Assembly: GCF_000208865.1 (NCBI RefSeq) | Contig: NC_018387.1 | Span: 558,001-622,000 of the forward strand | Length of the DNA: 64,000 nucleotides | From: Neospora caninum Liverpool | Taxonomy: Eukaryota; Apicomplexa; Conoidasida; Eucoccidiorida; Sarcocystidae | Direction: 5' to 3' | Shown here: piece by piece, positions 35,152-47,900 of the stretch | Position numbering within the stretch: the stretch's first letter is position 1 | How the letters are laid out: each line of letters starts with the position of its first letter | Program-made: the position numbers and the translations under genes | The notes under the pieces: generated by a model | The model's input: only the letters and a program-made list of their open reading frames with translations | Told to the model about the DNA's origin: nothing | Databases searched by the model: none

Positions 35152-36576
35152 CTTTCGGCTCGTCAAGCAGAGACAGCAGCAGAGACCGAGCAGCAGAGAC
35201 CGAGCAGCAGAGACCGAGCAGCAGAGACCGAGCAGGGAACTCAGCCAGAGGCCTCGGGAACCAGAGGCAAGAGTAGCCGGTCACGGCCGCGCGGGTGAGG
35301 GGAGTGAGAGAGAAGTTGCGCGCGAAAAAAGATGGGAGTCAAGACTACACCCGCGAGAAATGAAGACAGAGAGAGCGGAGAGAGACGATGAGGCAAGAGA
35401 AACACGAACGCGCGAGAAGGCGCGAAACGGCGTCACGGCAACAGGAGGCGTGGCGGGAGGACGTTAACGTGAAAAAGAAGAGGAGGGAAGAAAAGGCCAA
35501 AAGGCGACGCTTCCGGACCCCTGGAGAGAGATCGCAACACGCGGCGTGAAGGGAGTTGACGCAAGAGAGAGGATGCCGGGTCAGATGAGAACCTTGGCCT
35601 CGGACGTTGTTAACGGAAGGCAAGGCGAATCAGGGATCTAGGCACAAGAAGGGCCTCGACTGCTGCGGTGCCCCCCCGCCATATGGACACAGCGGCGGAA
35701 GACTGTGACGCGAAAACCTGGAGACAAAGAGCGATAGCCAGGAGCAGCCGGCCTGACCTCGTCTCTCCAGCACTTCCTGGAGAGCTGTCAGAAGTGAGAC
35801 GTTGCTACATTTCTCTCTGAAAAGGCGGAGGACGAGAAGGGAGCATACGAGAAGGAAGGTGTGCGGCGCAAACCGTGTCTTTAGCGCAGCTCCCTTTGGG
35901 CGTCGGCGGCGGGCTTCTCTGTTTTTCAGCACATGCGCATGCCGCAGAAAAAGCGGGAAGGCGACTCGGTTTTCTGCCGCGTTCGAATCGAAAAGCTGTC
36001 CTCACACGACCGCTGTCTCGTCTTAGCGGGCTTCTCTTCTGCAAGCGAAATGACTCTGAATAACGTCTAATCCAAAACGCATTTTTCTGCCTTTTTCCGT
36101 CCACCCGACGACCTCCCGTCCGCGTCCTCAGGTGTACAGACACCGGCCGCGGTGGGCCGCTGCCACGCCAAGTTTGGATTTGTTTATCCTTTTTCGAATT
36201 ATCTCACTGCTGTGTAGCTTTTATCGTCGTTTCCTCTTTCTGGCGAAAGAAACAGAGTGTGACTCCAGTTCTTTTTTTGGAACGCGCGTCTTCTCTCACC
36301 CTCGGGGGTTCAACTCTCTCCGTTTTCAACAGTCCTATTGCAGAACTTCCGTCCTTTCCCTTCTGCGAGTTGACGTCGTCGCTTTTTCCCCGCCACTCTA
36401 CCTTGCGGTTTTCTTCCTTTCCACTCCTTTTCCCTCTCGTCGCCTTCCGTCTCTTCTAAACTCCAGGCACACAGCTTGCCGCTCTCTGGCGTGGGCCGCT
36501 CCGCTTCAGAACTGAACCTTTTCGCGACTTATGGAGGAGGGTTAGCCTGCGGCGCTCGAGGCCTCAGTCCGCGAAG
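35152..36576. promoter_or_regulatory. Shared intergenic promoter region of the karyopherin and TVP23 genes
   Basis: The two genes diverge from this 1.4 kb. It is purine-rich on the left and pyrimidine-rich on the right, as expected for two opposite 5' leaders. It contains three copies of WGAGACG, a motif reported as a core promoter element in Toxoplasma: agagacg at 35381-35387, cgtctct (reverse orientation) at 35760-35766, and tgagacg at 35795-35801. No TATA box is obvious. Element function is inferred only from the motif. Confidence 0.4.
35175..35230 (-). repeat. 14-bp tandem repeat in the karyopherin 5' leader
   Basis: Four perfect copies of gcagcagagaccga (agagaccg at 35181, 35195, 35209, 35223) lie only 24 bases upstream of the ATG at 35151, giving a CU-rich repeat in the transcript. 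Confidence 0.9.
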
Positions 36577-38298
36577 ATGATAAGTCTGGACTCGGCCCCG
36601 AATGGCCTCTCCTCTGCATCTGCCCAGGATGCAGAGGGCCTGTCCTTCCTTTCTTCGTCAAGTGTCTCTACAGCTGGCTCGACGGCAGCATCCTCTGGCC
36701 GAGGCCCCGGAGGCTACATGCCTCCTTCCCTCGATTATTCGTCATCTCCGTCCTCTGCTCCCGCGTTTGTGCAACGCTGGTTTGCGGGTGCCAAAAACCC
36801 GACAATCTGCTTCTTCCATCTCCTGTTCAAAGTCGCAGCACTTGCAGTGTACGCACACCCCTTCCTGCACTCGCCTGCAGGTCTACTGGCGGCGTCACCT
36901 GTCTTCGATTCTCGTCTTGCTCTCTTCTGATTCCCCTTCTCTCCTTTTCTGTGCACCCTTTGACGCCGTCATTCGCCTTAGCCTCTGCTTTGCCCTTTCC
37001 TCTTTCCGTTCTGTCCCCGATCTCTCCCCGTAAATATGTCTATGTAGAGGACTCCGTCATCCAAGTTCTGTTGTGGTTTCATGACATTTTGAACGACTTT
37101 GTTTACCGTGTCCGAATTCTCTTGTGGTTTTCATGACCAGCATGTCAACTGTATGAAGTATATTGGTGTCCAGCACATAGTTGGAAAACATGCAAAAACA
37201 TCCCCCTACCCCTCCCCATCCACCTTCAAGTCTGCCTCTGTGCTTCCCCAACTTCTCAAGGTTCCTTTCCGCGTGCCTTCCTCTCACCCCTTATCTCTGA
37301 ATCCCTCTGTTAGCGCGTTTTCGCTTACCACCTTTTTTCGTCTTCGTCCTGCGTTTCCCCCGTTCTCTTCCTCGCAGATACGTCGCCGGTGGCTGTCTCC
37401 TGCTCTTTCTCGGTGACGGAGAGATCTTCATCTTTGTCGCGGCTCTCGTGCTTCTCGTTCTCGACTTTTGGACGGTCAAGAATGTCTCTGGCCGGTGAGT
37501 CTCGTGCGCCTCTCAAACCATCCTTGTTTCGATTGTCTGAACAGCTCTGACCAGTGCTGGTGGTTTGCGTCTTTCCGTCGACTTCCGCACACCCTCCTGT
37601 GGAGAGAATAGAAGAGGAGTTCAAAGCGAGAGAGATGAAATACCGACAAGCACAAAATAGGACGGCCTCAAAGACAGCCAGAACCACTGCACGGCAAAAC
37701 CATACTTTTCCTGACACAAACAGGAAGAAGTTCTCGAGCTTTTGTCTCTTCTTATCTCGCTTGGTCTCAGTCTCAGTATATATATATATATATATTGACA
37801 CATTCAGATGCTCCGGTAGAACCAGACTCATATATATATATACATATGTTTATATATATATATATATATATATACATACATGCGTTTCAGTGTGCGTATT
37901 TGAAGAGAGGGGCGCATGTTTTTGAGATGGCGTTTCGTGTCCCCTCTCGGTTGGTTTTTGCATCGCCTCCCCTGCGTTTTCACTGGATTTTCCTTTCAGA
38001 ATCTTGGTTGGCATGCGCTGGTGGAGCTGCGTCGACGCTGAAGGGAACAATCAGTGGATTTTCGAGCGTGCACAGGTGAGGAGAGACCCTTGCCTCTGGC
38101 GTCTTCGCGATCTTGAAGCTCACATGCCTGCAAATCCGCATGCACACATTTTGCATGCACAGAGATGTGCTACGCACAGAGAAATGCGTGACAACACTGC
38201 CTGCTTCTCACAGTTCCGGACTTGCGGTTTTACTGATCACACTCTGGGTGGGCACATTTGGATGCCTACCTGTGAGGAGACAACTTTCTCGCTCACTT

Positions 38299-38337
<39 letters not shown>

Positions 38338-38405
38338 GCTTAGGTTTATAGATATAGACAGGGATTTATCTATAGGGATGTATATAGAGATTGATACAAA
38401 TATAG

Positions 38406-38450
<45 letters not shown>

Positions 38451-39288
38451 TGGATGCTTAGATATAGTTGATAGATATTCATGCATACGTATATACATAT
38501 GTACTTGCTGGCACACTGAGAGAGACACGGCCGTATCGCTCTCTATCTGGGCGGTCGGTTTTATTTAACATTAACGATGCGTTTGAAACTTTGAAAGTCG
38601 ACTTCCGTGTGTAGCTTTCCTGAGAGATTGCATTCCGAGAAATGAGTATTTCTAGATGTACATCTCTGTGCACTCTTATCTCAACCCATCTTTTATCTCT
38701 GAGTCTTTCTTCTCTCTCACTTTACATTTCGCTCTTCAGGACCGCAGCCCCAGTTCCTCACTTGCCTGGCCTGCATCGAAATCTATAAACATTTACATAC
38801 ATGCATATGCACATATGTGCACATGTATGTATATGCGGATATCTACATGCGTACATGTATATATATATATATATATGGGTAGATATGCCTTAGGTGTATA
38901 ATTATGTACATGCGCCCAGATTGACACATCGGTGTGTAGCTTGGCTGATGTCTGCTTTCTTTTTTCACCAGGATGGACGCGAAGTGAACGCTGTGGAATG
39001 GCGGGTTTTTTGGTTCGGCAATTACGCCTGGTTGGCCATCTGGCTGATTCTGTCGATCATGAAATTGCTGGAATTCCAGCTTTTCTGGGTGAGAGAAAGT
39101 TTTGTTTAACCGAGCATGGCTGGCCACCCACGCTTCTCCACAGGCTTCCGGAAGTCTTGTCGCTTCTATTTCTGCGTTCCTGTGTCCATGCCCGTCGACC
39201 TATCTATCAATCTTGAATCTACATCGATGCATCTATCCCTATGTATATGTATGCGCGTGTATCATTCTTTCGCGCAAACATATATATA

Positions 39289-39326
<38 letters not shown>

Positions 39327-40627
39327 GCTAGATACGCATGTATACGTACATATATGTGCAGATGTGTCTTTCTTTCATTATCTTTCTGTATGTCTCACCA
39401 TGTAACCTACGCATGCATCTCTCATTCTATGTGAATGTATCAATATAAATATATCTGTTATAAATATATCTGTATATCTGCAGCTGCTTTTACTCATTGG
39501 GAGTTGCGCCTTCCCTCTGCATGTGTGCCTCAATCCCGATGAGACCAGCCTATTTGGAGAATTCACTAATCCAAGCAAATTCGCATCGCCACACCGTTTC
39601 AAGAGGCCGGCGAAGAACGGCCGTGCACCGGTCGTTTTTTGCTAGCGAAGCAGAAACAGCCGTGGCTCTGTTTCTGTTCCAGCCTCTCTTGCGACACTTC
39701 GAGCTGTGCTTTCCGCGAGAGAAGCGGGAGGAAGAAAACCTCGAAACGCACATCAGGGTTCTGACTGCCAGACGAGACTCGATGGAGACGATTTCTTTCC
39801 GTGCCGTCTGCTGTGTGGGGTGTATGTACAGCTGCTTCTCTGCGTTGTCGGGTTGACCTTGGCGGCGACGAACGTGATGGCATACCGCCGCTGTTCGGCC
39901 TCAGGTATGCTGTCTTCTCTTTTCTCTGACACGTCCTCTGCCGCCCGCTTTTCTTCATTTTCACATCTGGAAAGCAAAGTTATGTTCCTCCACACTTCAC
40001 CCCCAGCAGCAGGGACGACCGCGCAGAAGAAAAGAGCTTCTGATGATCCCGTCACGTCGAGCTCAAGCATTCCGCTTCTCTTTGTCGTTTGCCTGTGTAG
40101 AGGCAAATCTCCATTTGTCTCTCTCATTGGCCGTGGCAGTCTGCCGAACATTCTGAAGCGAAAAAGTGTCTCCTCTGCACGACTGCGGGGGGGGGGGGGC
40201 GGCGACACCTAATAAGGCGGAACGCGTGTTTTTTGATGCGAAATTTGTCCTAGGCCACGACTTGCTTTTCCTCACATCTCATCTATACAAAAGTATATGA
40301 AGCAAATATATACATCAAAAACTGTATAGACAAAACTGGTTATGCAGTTAGCAAGACACAGAGACGCTGATGGCAATATGAGACAGTGGTGTTTTTAACA
40401 GCGTTCGCTTCGCGCACTTGCTTCTTCCCTTTCGTGCAGGAGATTCGACTCAAAGCGCCAGTCTCCCAGGACTCTCGAGTTTCGCCCAAATGCCCCAGGC
40501 GGCAGGCTCCGCCGCGGAAGGATTGCGAAACTGGTTGGCCGCGCAGGCAGGATCTGCAGCCGTTCAAAACGTGCTCGGCCGAGTTGGATTAGGCTTCCAC
40601 GGGGCAGGACGAGGATTTGGGTACTGA
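36577..40627 (+). CDS. TVP23: TVP23 family Golgi membrane protein
   Basis: TVP23 (FAM18) proteins are four-helix membrane proteins of late-Golgi vesicles that act with YIP-family partners in vesicle traffic. Six exons fit in frame: 36577-36848, 37378-37494, 38000-38075, 38972-39088, 39832-39904 and 40440-40627, giving 280 residues. After a Ser-rich cytosolic leader (about 70 residues) come family signatures: NPTICFFHLLFKVAAL; a second helix ending VLLVLDFWTVKNVSGR; the hallmark ILVGMRWW with DAEGNNQWIFE; VEWRVFWFGNYAWLAIWL; and LLLCVVGLTLAATNVMAYRRC. The last exon is a soluble Gly/Ala tail (NWLAAQAG, ending GRGFGY). Exon order and spacing match the family well, and length is only slightly above the usual 200-250. 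Introns 2-5 carry TA microsatellites. It shares a promoter region with the karyopherin gene and converges with the large gene at 41982. Confidence 0.93.
37777..37878. repeat. TA microsatellites in TVP23 intron 2
   Basis: Two runs of alternating ta, at 37777-37796 and about 37829-37875, separated by unique sequence. They create spurious Tyr-Ile frames. Confidence 0.9.
38298..38450. repeat. TA microsatellites in TVP23 intron 3
   Basis: Two long ta runs (about 38300-38334 and 38406-38447), with tata/gata-rich DNA between and after. Confidence 0.9.
39283..39323. repeat. TA microsatellite in TVP23 intron 4
   Basis: An alternating ta run of about 35 bases, interrupted once by tc. Confidence 0.9.
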
Positions 40628-41335
40628 CAGGACGAGAAGACAGAGGAAGCTTTGGAAGAAAGAGGAAAAAATCGAGGGAATGAGAGAGACGCAAGAGGCA
40701 AGGGGGATAGAAACGGAAGGGAAAGAGAAGGGGGCTAGGGAAGATAAACAGGAAGGGACGGTGAGGAGTTGGTGAGAGGCAGAGAGATGCAGCGAGACAT
40801 GCCTTTATGATGCCCAGGGTAAGCGAGGATCGGAAACGCGAGTGTTGGATTTGAGGGTTTTCAAGGGAGCGTTGTGGAGTCGCTGCGAATCGCGGCGTCA
40901 TCCGGTTTTTTGAAGTTCTTTTTTCTCGTCTCCTCGCAGAGCTGCTCTCTCTCTGTTGACTGACTCCCGCGACTTCTTTTCTTTCGCTTTATTTCTGCGC
41001 CCACCTTTTTACAAATGTCTGACACTGGACATCCTGTTCTATCCGCCGGGACGCAGAGACACGCATGCGAAAAAGGCAGGATACACTGAGAAAAGGAGCG
41101 AAAACTGGGGCGATGGGAAGCAGCCAGGGATAGAAGGCACCGTGTGAAATCGTTGTTCTGATTTCTGAGAAGCGAGACACAAACACGAAGACGACTGCCT
41201 CTCCTCACTCCGTGGCGCGCACCTCGTGAACGGCTCTTCCGGAACTAGCGACTGGTCTTGATACCCGACCAAGGGGGGTGATGGTCACTATCTGTCCACC
41301 TACCTATGGCAAGCTATACTATCCATATTTATATA

Positions 41336-41371
<36 letters not shown>

Positions 41372-41981
41372 GATTCAGTAGTAGACAAGTTGATGGGGGT
41401 ACATATTAACGACAAAGAATCGTGCCCTACATATCTGCACACAGAGATAGGCAAATGGCGGCTTTTCACCATTTGTAGCCATCTACCAAGTTTGTTGTGT
41501 ACGCGGGCGGCAAGGCAATGTCGAGAGAAGGCACACGTTGGAAAGGAACGGTAGCCGGCCGCGATCGTGGAGTTGCTTTGATTCGAGAAAAAACCAGAAA
41601 ACAGACGCTGTCGCGCCGGTGCCTGTGAACCCCTGAAGATTGCCGGCGCTTGCCACATCGGTTATGTTCTGGGGGTGATAGTGCTGTCACGTCTGGTCAA
41701 AAGGAAGACAGGCTTCACCTCGTGACTGTCTCTTTTCAACAAGAGAGGAACAGAGAAAAACGCGAACGCGGCGAAACGCGTGAACAGTCCCAGAGACGTG
41801 TGCGTGCTGCAACCACTCGCACAGCTACCACGGAGCGCGGAGACAGAGGGCGAAAGAAGACACAAAAAATTGCGGCTGCCTTTCATTCGTGACGCGAGAT
41901 CAAGGACAGTGCGTGTGGAAGTTGCCCCGACACGGGCTGGCGTTCTCTCTTTGCCGCTATTGTAGGTTTCAGACGTTTTTT
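40628..41981. other. Convergent intergenic region
   Basis: It lies between the 3' end of TVP23 and the 3' end of the large minus-strand gene and must contain both polyadenylation regions. It is purine-rich to about 40800, then mixed. A TA microsatellite occupies about 41335-41366. No gene is seen. Confidence 0.5.
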
Positions 41982-44900
41982 TCATGGCTTGGCCGCCGAA
42001 GAAGGAATGCTCGGCCCTGGAGAGACGAGAAGTTCACAGAGGCGCTGGATGTCGGCCATCGCGACTTCGCATGCGGCCTCTGGCTGTCCTCTGCCGCCGC
42101 GCACGGGGTCTGTCTCGCCTTCTCTCTGAGATCCTCGCTCGGCTTCTCTTTCTGGCCACTGGAGGCGCCGCAGCAGACCCAAACGCACAACGAGCACGGA
42201 AGAGTCGCCTTGCGAAGAAGGCGCTGCGTGGCGAGTCGCGAATGCTGCGATCTGCACTCTGGAAACACAAGAAGGAGCGAGCGACAGAGCAGAAAATGGA
42301 ATAGAGAGATGACCGACGGCAGAGGAGAAGGAGAAGAAGAGACAGAAAAAGGTGTAGACGAGCACCAAGACGAGCAGCAGACGACAGAAAAGAGGAAGCG
42401 GAGAAGACAGAGACGTTGGGGAGCACCCCTTTGCAGCCGAGAGCAAACCCAAGAACGAAGAACGGGAACCAGGCAGGAGACCTACGTTGCACGTTGCCAC
42501 ATTCCTTGGCCTTGCTCTTCGGCTCTCCAGACTTCCATCACCCTTTCTTCTTCGCGTTCGTCTTCGCTATCTTCTCCATCGGTTCGTCTTTCTCTCTCGT
42601 GGGCACGAAGCGCGTCCCCCGCACGTGTCTTCTCCGCGCCGGAACCGAGCCGCGGGAGCCCGACGCCGTCGGCAGGCCTTCTCTCTCGCTCGTCGCTCGA
42701 CGTCTCACTCCCTCGCGCCTCTCCGCAGGAAAACCCCGGCGACAGAGGCTGCGCCTTGAGAAGCGCAATCATGGCCTGCACGCGAGAGGCGTCGGCCGCT
42801 TGCCAGGACAGCAGCCACGAGACGAGCACCGCGACGAGGCCGTCTTCAGTTTCGCCTTCTTGCCTGCCTTCCCAGGACAGCTCCGCTGCATGCGCCGGCT
42901 CCGGCGCACAGGCGAGAGTCCGCAGCGTCTGCCGGAGCAGTCGGAAGGTCGGGCGGAGAGCCGCAGCCAAAGGCAGCACTGCCAAGAGAGAGCCCAGAAG
43001 GCCCTTCGGCCCTAGACGGTCCTGTGCGCCGCCCGAAGGCGAGAGAGAGCTGAAGTGGGACGACACCAGAGAGAGAAGCGCCTCGAGGAGATGCAGGTGG
43101 AGAGGCGAAGGCGGGAAGCACACAGGCGTCTCGGTCGGAATCGCCAAGGGAGGCAGAAGGAAAAGGGAGGTGACAGGAGGCGACCCGAGACGCCGGTCAG
43201 GGCCAGAAGAGCAGGAAGGGACGAGGCTTCCAGGGTGTCCCTTCCAGTTTTTTTCCTGCGGGATGTGTGGGGTTTCATTCTCCTGCGGAGCCGCATCCGC
43301 GAGAACCGAGGACCCGTGTGGCGGCGCGCGCTTCTCCGCAGCCTCGCCCTGTCTCTCTCCTTGACCGGTTCCGGCGCAGAGCCACAGAGGCAGGCCTCCC
43401 GAAACGCCGTTCTTGTTCTCGCGCATCAGCCACGGCTGTTCCACGCCACGCGAGGCGTCTCCGTCCGCCGAGGCGCAAGAGGAAGAAGAGAGAGAAGACG
43501 AAAGTGAGGGACGGAAAGAAAATAGAGGCCGCGAGAAAAAGCACGGAGGCGGCGGACCGAGGAGATGGTAGATTTCCATCTCTCGCGCGAACACGCGCCA
43601 CGCAAGGAGGCAGCTTCTCCACTGCAGAGAAGAAAAGAAGAGAGACCGGGGGAAAAGAACCTGTTGCACAACCGAGACAAAATCGGGCGCGGGAGACGTT
43701 TTCCTCTTTGTAAAAGTGGACGTGTCCGCTCGTCGTTCGCCATCTCTCGGCGGTCTTCGCTGTCTCTCCAGGAAGCCTTCGTGCCACGAGGGAAGAGTGA
43801 ACAGAGGGTAAATGCGAGCGGGGGCGCGCGGTGCGTCGTCTTGGTCGCGGCCGGCCTTGTGCTTCCTCCCTTCTCTCAGGGCGCGTCCCGCTCCACCCGC
43901 TCGCTCACACGCACAGAGTGAACAGAAGAACGGCGGCGCCGGAGAGAACCCCGACGCAGGGTTCTCGTCTCCGGTGTTTCGCAGGACTTCTCCGCCGGGG
44001 ACAAGCTTCGCCTTCGTCTGCCGGCCTGTCTCCGCGGAGACACTCACGAGGCCGGACCGAGCCGCGAGGGTCTCCAGCTGGGCCGCAGCAGAAGTCAAGA
44101 AAACAGCAGCGAGGAGCGGAGCCTGCCCGATGAAAAGCGGCAGGATGTAGGCTGGCAAGTGGTAACACTGCGGAGCAAAAGCGACAGACACAGAGAGAGA
44201 GAGAGCCAGGAGAGGTGCTGGCGTTACTGAAAACTCAAGCGGAAAACTCCTGAGAAGGTACATCTGTCTGAAGCGCACGAACACGAGATGCTTTTTGAAG
44301 AATTCCGCGCTGTATTGCATCTAGACCTTTCCAAGATCCTCCGACTGACGAAAAAGGCCTCGACGAATCCTACCAATGACTACGGATCATCACTGGCTGT
44401 TTAATATGTTAAACGAAAAGAGAGATGCGGCCTGCTTCACGCGTTCGTATTTGCTGCCATCGACCTATGGAGAGGTGGAGCGAAGACAGAGTGGGTAGTG
44501 GGGTGGGAGAAAACGCTCTGGACGTGCAAAAACGTTCTCTTGTATTGAGCAGTGAGTCGCATGCGCAAAAAGTAAACCACGCAAAAACGGGTTTTCCTTT
44601 CTCTTGACGCGATCATGTAAACCTGTTCTCCAGGATTTTTCGACACACGCGCCACAGAAAAGACCATCTGTCGGACGCTCGCCTTCCTGTTCCACAATCT
44701 CAATGGGTTTTGAACCGCCTGCTCGAAGACTTCTTCCTAGCAAAGACGACTTCTACGCGTCGCGGGAACGCCCATTCGCAGCTTCCGAGCTGGGACGGAA
44801 ACTCCAGAGAAGACCTACTTTGTGTATCCCCTTTCCAGATTTTTCAGAAACCACGCCTCGACCGGCCTTACCTGAGAGAGCAGCTCCAACGGGGACGGCA

Positions 44901-47900
44901 GGTTCCAGTCTTCCTCTGCTTTTTCATGAGGTTGTGTTGCCTCGCGCTTGACAGGAGAATGACGCTTCGGAGATTCCATCTTCCTCTGGCTTCGGTCCCG
45001 CTCTCTCGCGGCCAAACATACGGGAATCCCCAACTGCAAATCGCTGGCGACCACTTCCCTTGGGTGGGTGAAACGCCCCCGCATTCTGTGCTGTACGTAC
45101 ACCCCGTAGAGGTGGAGATACACCCGCAAGAGGCTCGCCATCTCGTGAGGATCGGCTGTCCTTTCTTCCTCGTCCGTGCAACTTGCTTTGTCTTCCTCGT
45201 GTCCGCTCTTTGTCTCTCTCGCTTCTTCCTTTCGAGTGTTCCATCCAAACTTCAGGCTAGCAGGACGAGCCGCCGCAGCAGCTGCTTCGGCACTCCGGGC
45301 AAGAAGACACAAAAGAAGGAAGCCCACAAATGGACAGCCATCACCTGCGCTAAACCCTCCTTGGTCTTCTTTTTCTTCGTTCCTCTCGCGTTTTCCCCGC
45401 TCGCGTGCCTCTTCCTGCAGCGTTTGCATCTCGGCCAACAGACAGCCCCATAAAAGAACGCCTTGCGTGTAGGTCGTCTCCTGCCTAGATAGTGCCCCGC
45501 AGCATGGAAGTCTCCCGTTGTCCTGTCTCTCCCGTTCCTTTCTTTCCCTCGCCTTTTCCTTTCTTTCCTCCAGTTCGGCAACCGCCAGCCCGCGTTTCCC
45601 GGCGTCTCCGCTGACTGCCGAGGCTGCTTGGTCATCAGGAAGGCCCCTGCCCCGAACGAAACTTCCCTCTTCTTCCGGAGATGTCTTCACCAAGCCCCGA
45701 CTCTCCCCGCCACGAGGCCCATCCGCCGTGAACTCCGCATCGCCCTCGCGGGTTTGTCCACTTCCTTCTCGCGGTTCTTCCCCTGTCCGGCCCCCACGCC
45801 CGCAGACCAGGCACTGCTCGGCAGCCGCTTGCCGGGCTGTCGCGAGGTCGCGCGAGACAGCCGAGACGAAGAGACAGATTCTCTTGCAGAGCGCATGCGC
45901 CTTGCTCTCTGGGGATGCGTCCCTGCAAGAAGCTGCAGAACACGGAAAGGAGCAATTCCCATTGGCGTCGCCCCGGTCCCCGCGCTCTGGTGCCTCGCCG
46001 GATGTCTCTCGACAGGAAGAGACTGACGCGTCAGAGAGGAGACACTCGAGGAGGTGTCGAGCGACCGGACTGAGCGGCCTTCCATGATTTGTGTCTTTCG
46101 CGTCCTGTTGCGAGGTCTCTGCAGGGGTAGAACCCAGACTCGCGGATGGCTGTTGGCGGCTGGCGCTGTTCGATTCTGCGCAAACCCCGCGTCTCCCAGA
46201 CTGTCGCAGCGCTCTCTGAACGCATGCGAGAAGAAGTCCCACGTTGCTGCTTCCGCGTTGCCTCCTCAGAGATTCTGAAAAACTCTCGCCGTCGGCGGCC
46301 CCTGTTTCCTCGGTTCCCGTTGGTGCGGTCCCGAGCGATGTACCGACTTGTGTACAACGCATCTCGCCGTCTTCGTTCACGTGAGTTATCCCGACTCTCT
46401 CTGCTTCTCTCTCCGCCTTCGAAGCCTGCAGTTTGATCCCTTGAGCGCCCCTGAGGCTTAGAGACGCGAGAAGAGACGCCACGAAAGACGGAGAGAAGGC
46501 GAGCGCGCGCGAGGGCGACATTCTCTGGCAATGCGGAGGAGACTCTTCCGACGATTCTGCGGCAGCCTGCAGCACTCGGTTCCACAAGCGACAGGGTCTG
46601 CACGAACACCGCCCGAGCCGCGGGCCCTCCGGTTCCTTTTCTTCGCGCCTAGGAGAGGCCTGCGGGCCCGCGCGTCTCCTCTCTCCCGCCTCTGCAGCCA
46701 GAAGGGCGAGAGAGCCCCTCGGCTTCTGGGCTCCCGCTGTGGTTATGTGTTCTTCGTGGCGACGCCATCGAACGCCCACACCGCCGGCGAATCTGCCGCT
46801 TTCCGAGAAGCCAGCGTTGTCCTGCAGGAACGCCGGAAGTTGGTAAACATCCGGTCCGCAACGTCCCCAGAACCTCGCGGCCTGCTCAGGGTCTCCTTTT
46901 TTGTCTCCCGCGCCGCCTCGCCTGGGGCCGCAGCCTGCTCCGAACTCGGGTCGCGGTCGCGCCGAAGGCGAGGAGACAGAAGAGAGGCTCGCGCCCGAGC
47001 AGCGGGAGAGCAGCAGACCGACAGCGGGGTCCCACGTTGGTCTAAAGAAGAACTCCGTCATGGCTTCGTCGTCTTCGTCTTGGGAGAAGGACAGGGAATC
47101 GGTTTCGCTTTCTTCCGAGGAACCACTTGAGAAAGGCAACGGGCCGTCACTGGTCTCCAGAAAGCATTCCTTCTCTTCCGGCGGTCCCTTCCCGCTGTCC
47201 TCGTCTTCCCTTTTTTGCTCGGGGGCCTTCGTCTCGCCAGTGCCCTCCACCTGTCTTGCAGCATCTGAAGGCCGATTCCCCAGGCTACTGGCCCCTCGGC
47301 TTTCCCCCGGCACGCGGTTGGAGCCCAGAGCTCCAGAGGTGTCTACGCCGTCTGCGACGGTCGGAGGGCGCCAGCATACGGCGGCGAGGGCCCGAAATGC
47401 CGAGGCGTCGCTGGCGATTTGGGCGATGATGGCGAGAGCGGCAACACAAGCATGCAAAAGCAGCTGGTGAAGGGGGACGAGAACCCGCAAGTCGCTCTGG
47501 CCGCCGTTCCCTCCGAGGTATAAGGCGGGCACCCAGACGAGATCAGGTGAGTCCTCCCCACGAACCACATGCGGGCTTCTCTTCTCGACAGCATGTCCAT
47601 TTCGTTTCCGGGCGTCTTCTGGTCGCCCTTGGGAGGATTCCCTGCTGGTACTCGCGTCCTCGTCGGAGGGACTCGGCGATTGCTGGCGCGGAGCGACAAA
47701 TGATCTCTCGTTCACAGTCGAACGCCCGGCGCCGAGGGCCGCCGGCGCCCGTTGGACGCCGGGGACACGCCCGACGGCCCCGCCCACAGAGTCTCCTCTC
47801 GCGGTCGCGCTGCGGTAGGCCAGGCGAATGGGGTATCCAGCTTGTCGGAGAAGAAGGCCAGGCAGAGTGTGGTTTTGAACCGCAGCTGTGAGGGACGCAG

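Noticed and set aside
32638..35298. Plus-strand frames of 335 and 463 codons
   Set aside because: They are antisense to the karyopherin exon, which has recognisable family motifs; the frames have no motifs of their own.
41889..43364. Plus-strand frame of 491 codons
   Set aside because: Arg/Ser-rich shadow antisense to the 3' exons of the large minus-strand gene.
43560..43700. VVQQVLFPRSLFF in the large protein as a THO2-like LFPR motif
   Set aside because: The stretch is a pyrimidine tract ending in CTGCAG just before WRSCLLAW, so it is more likely the 3' end of an in-frame intron than protein.
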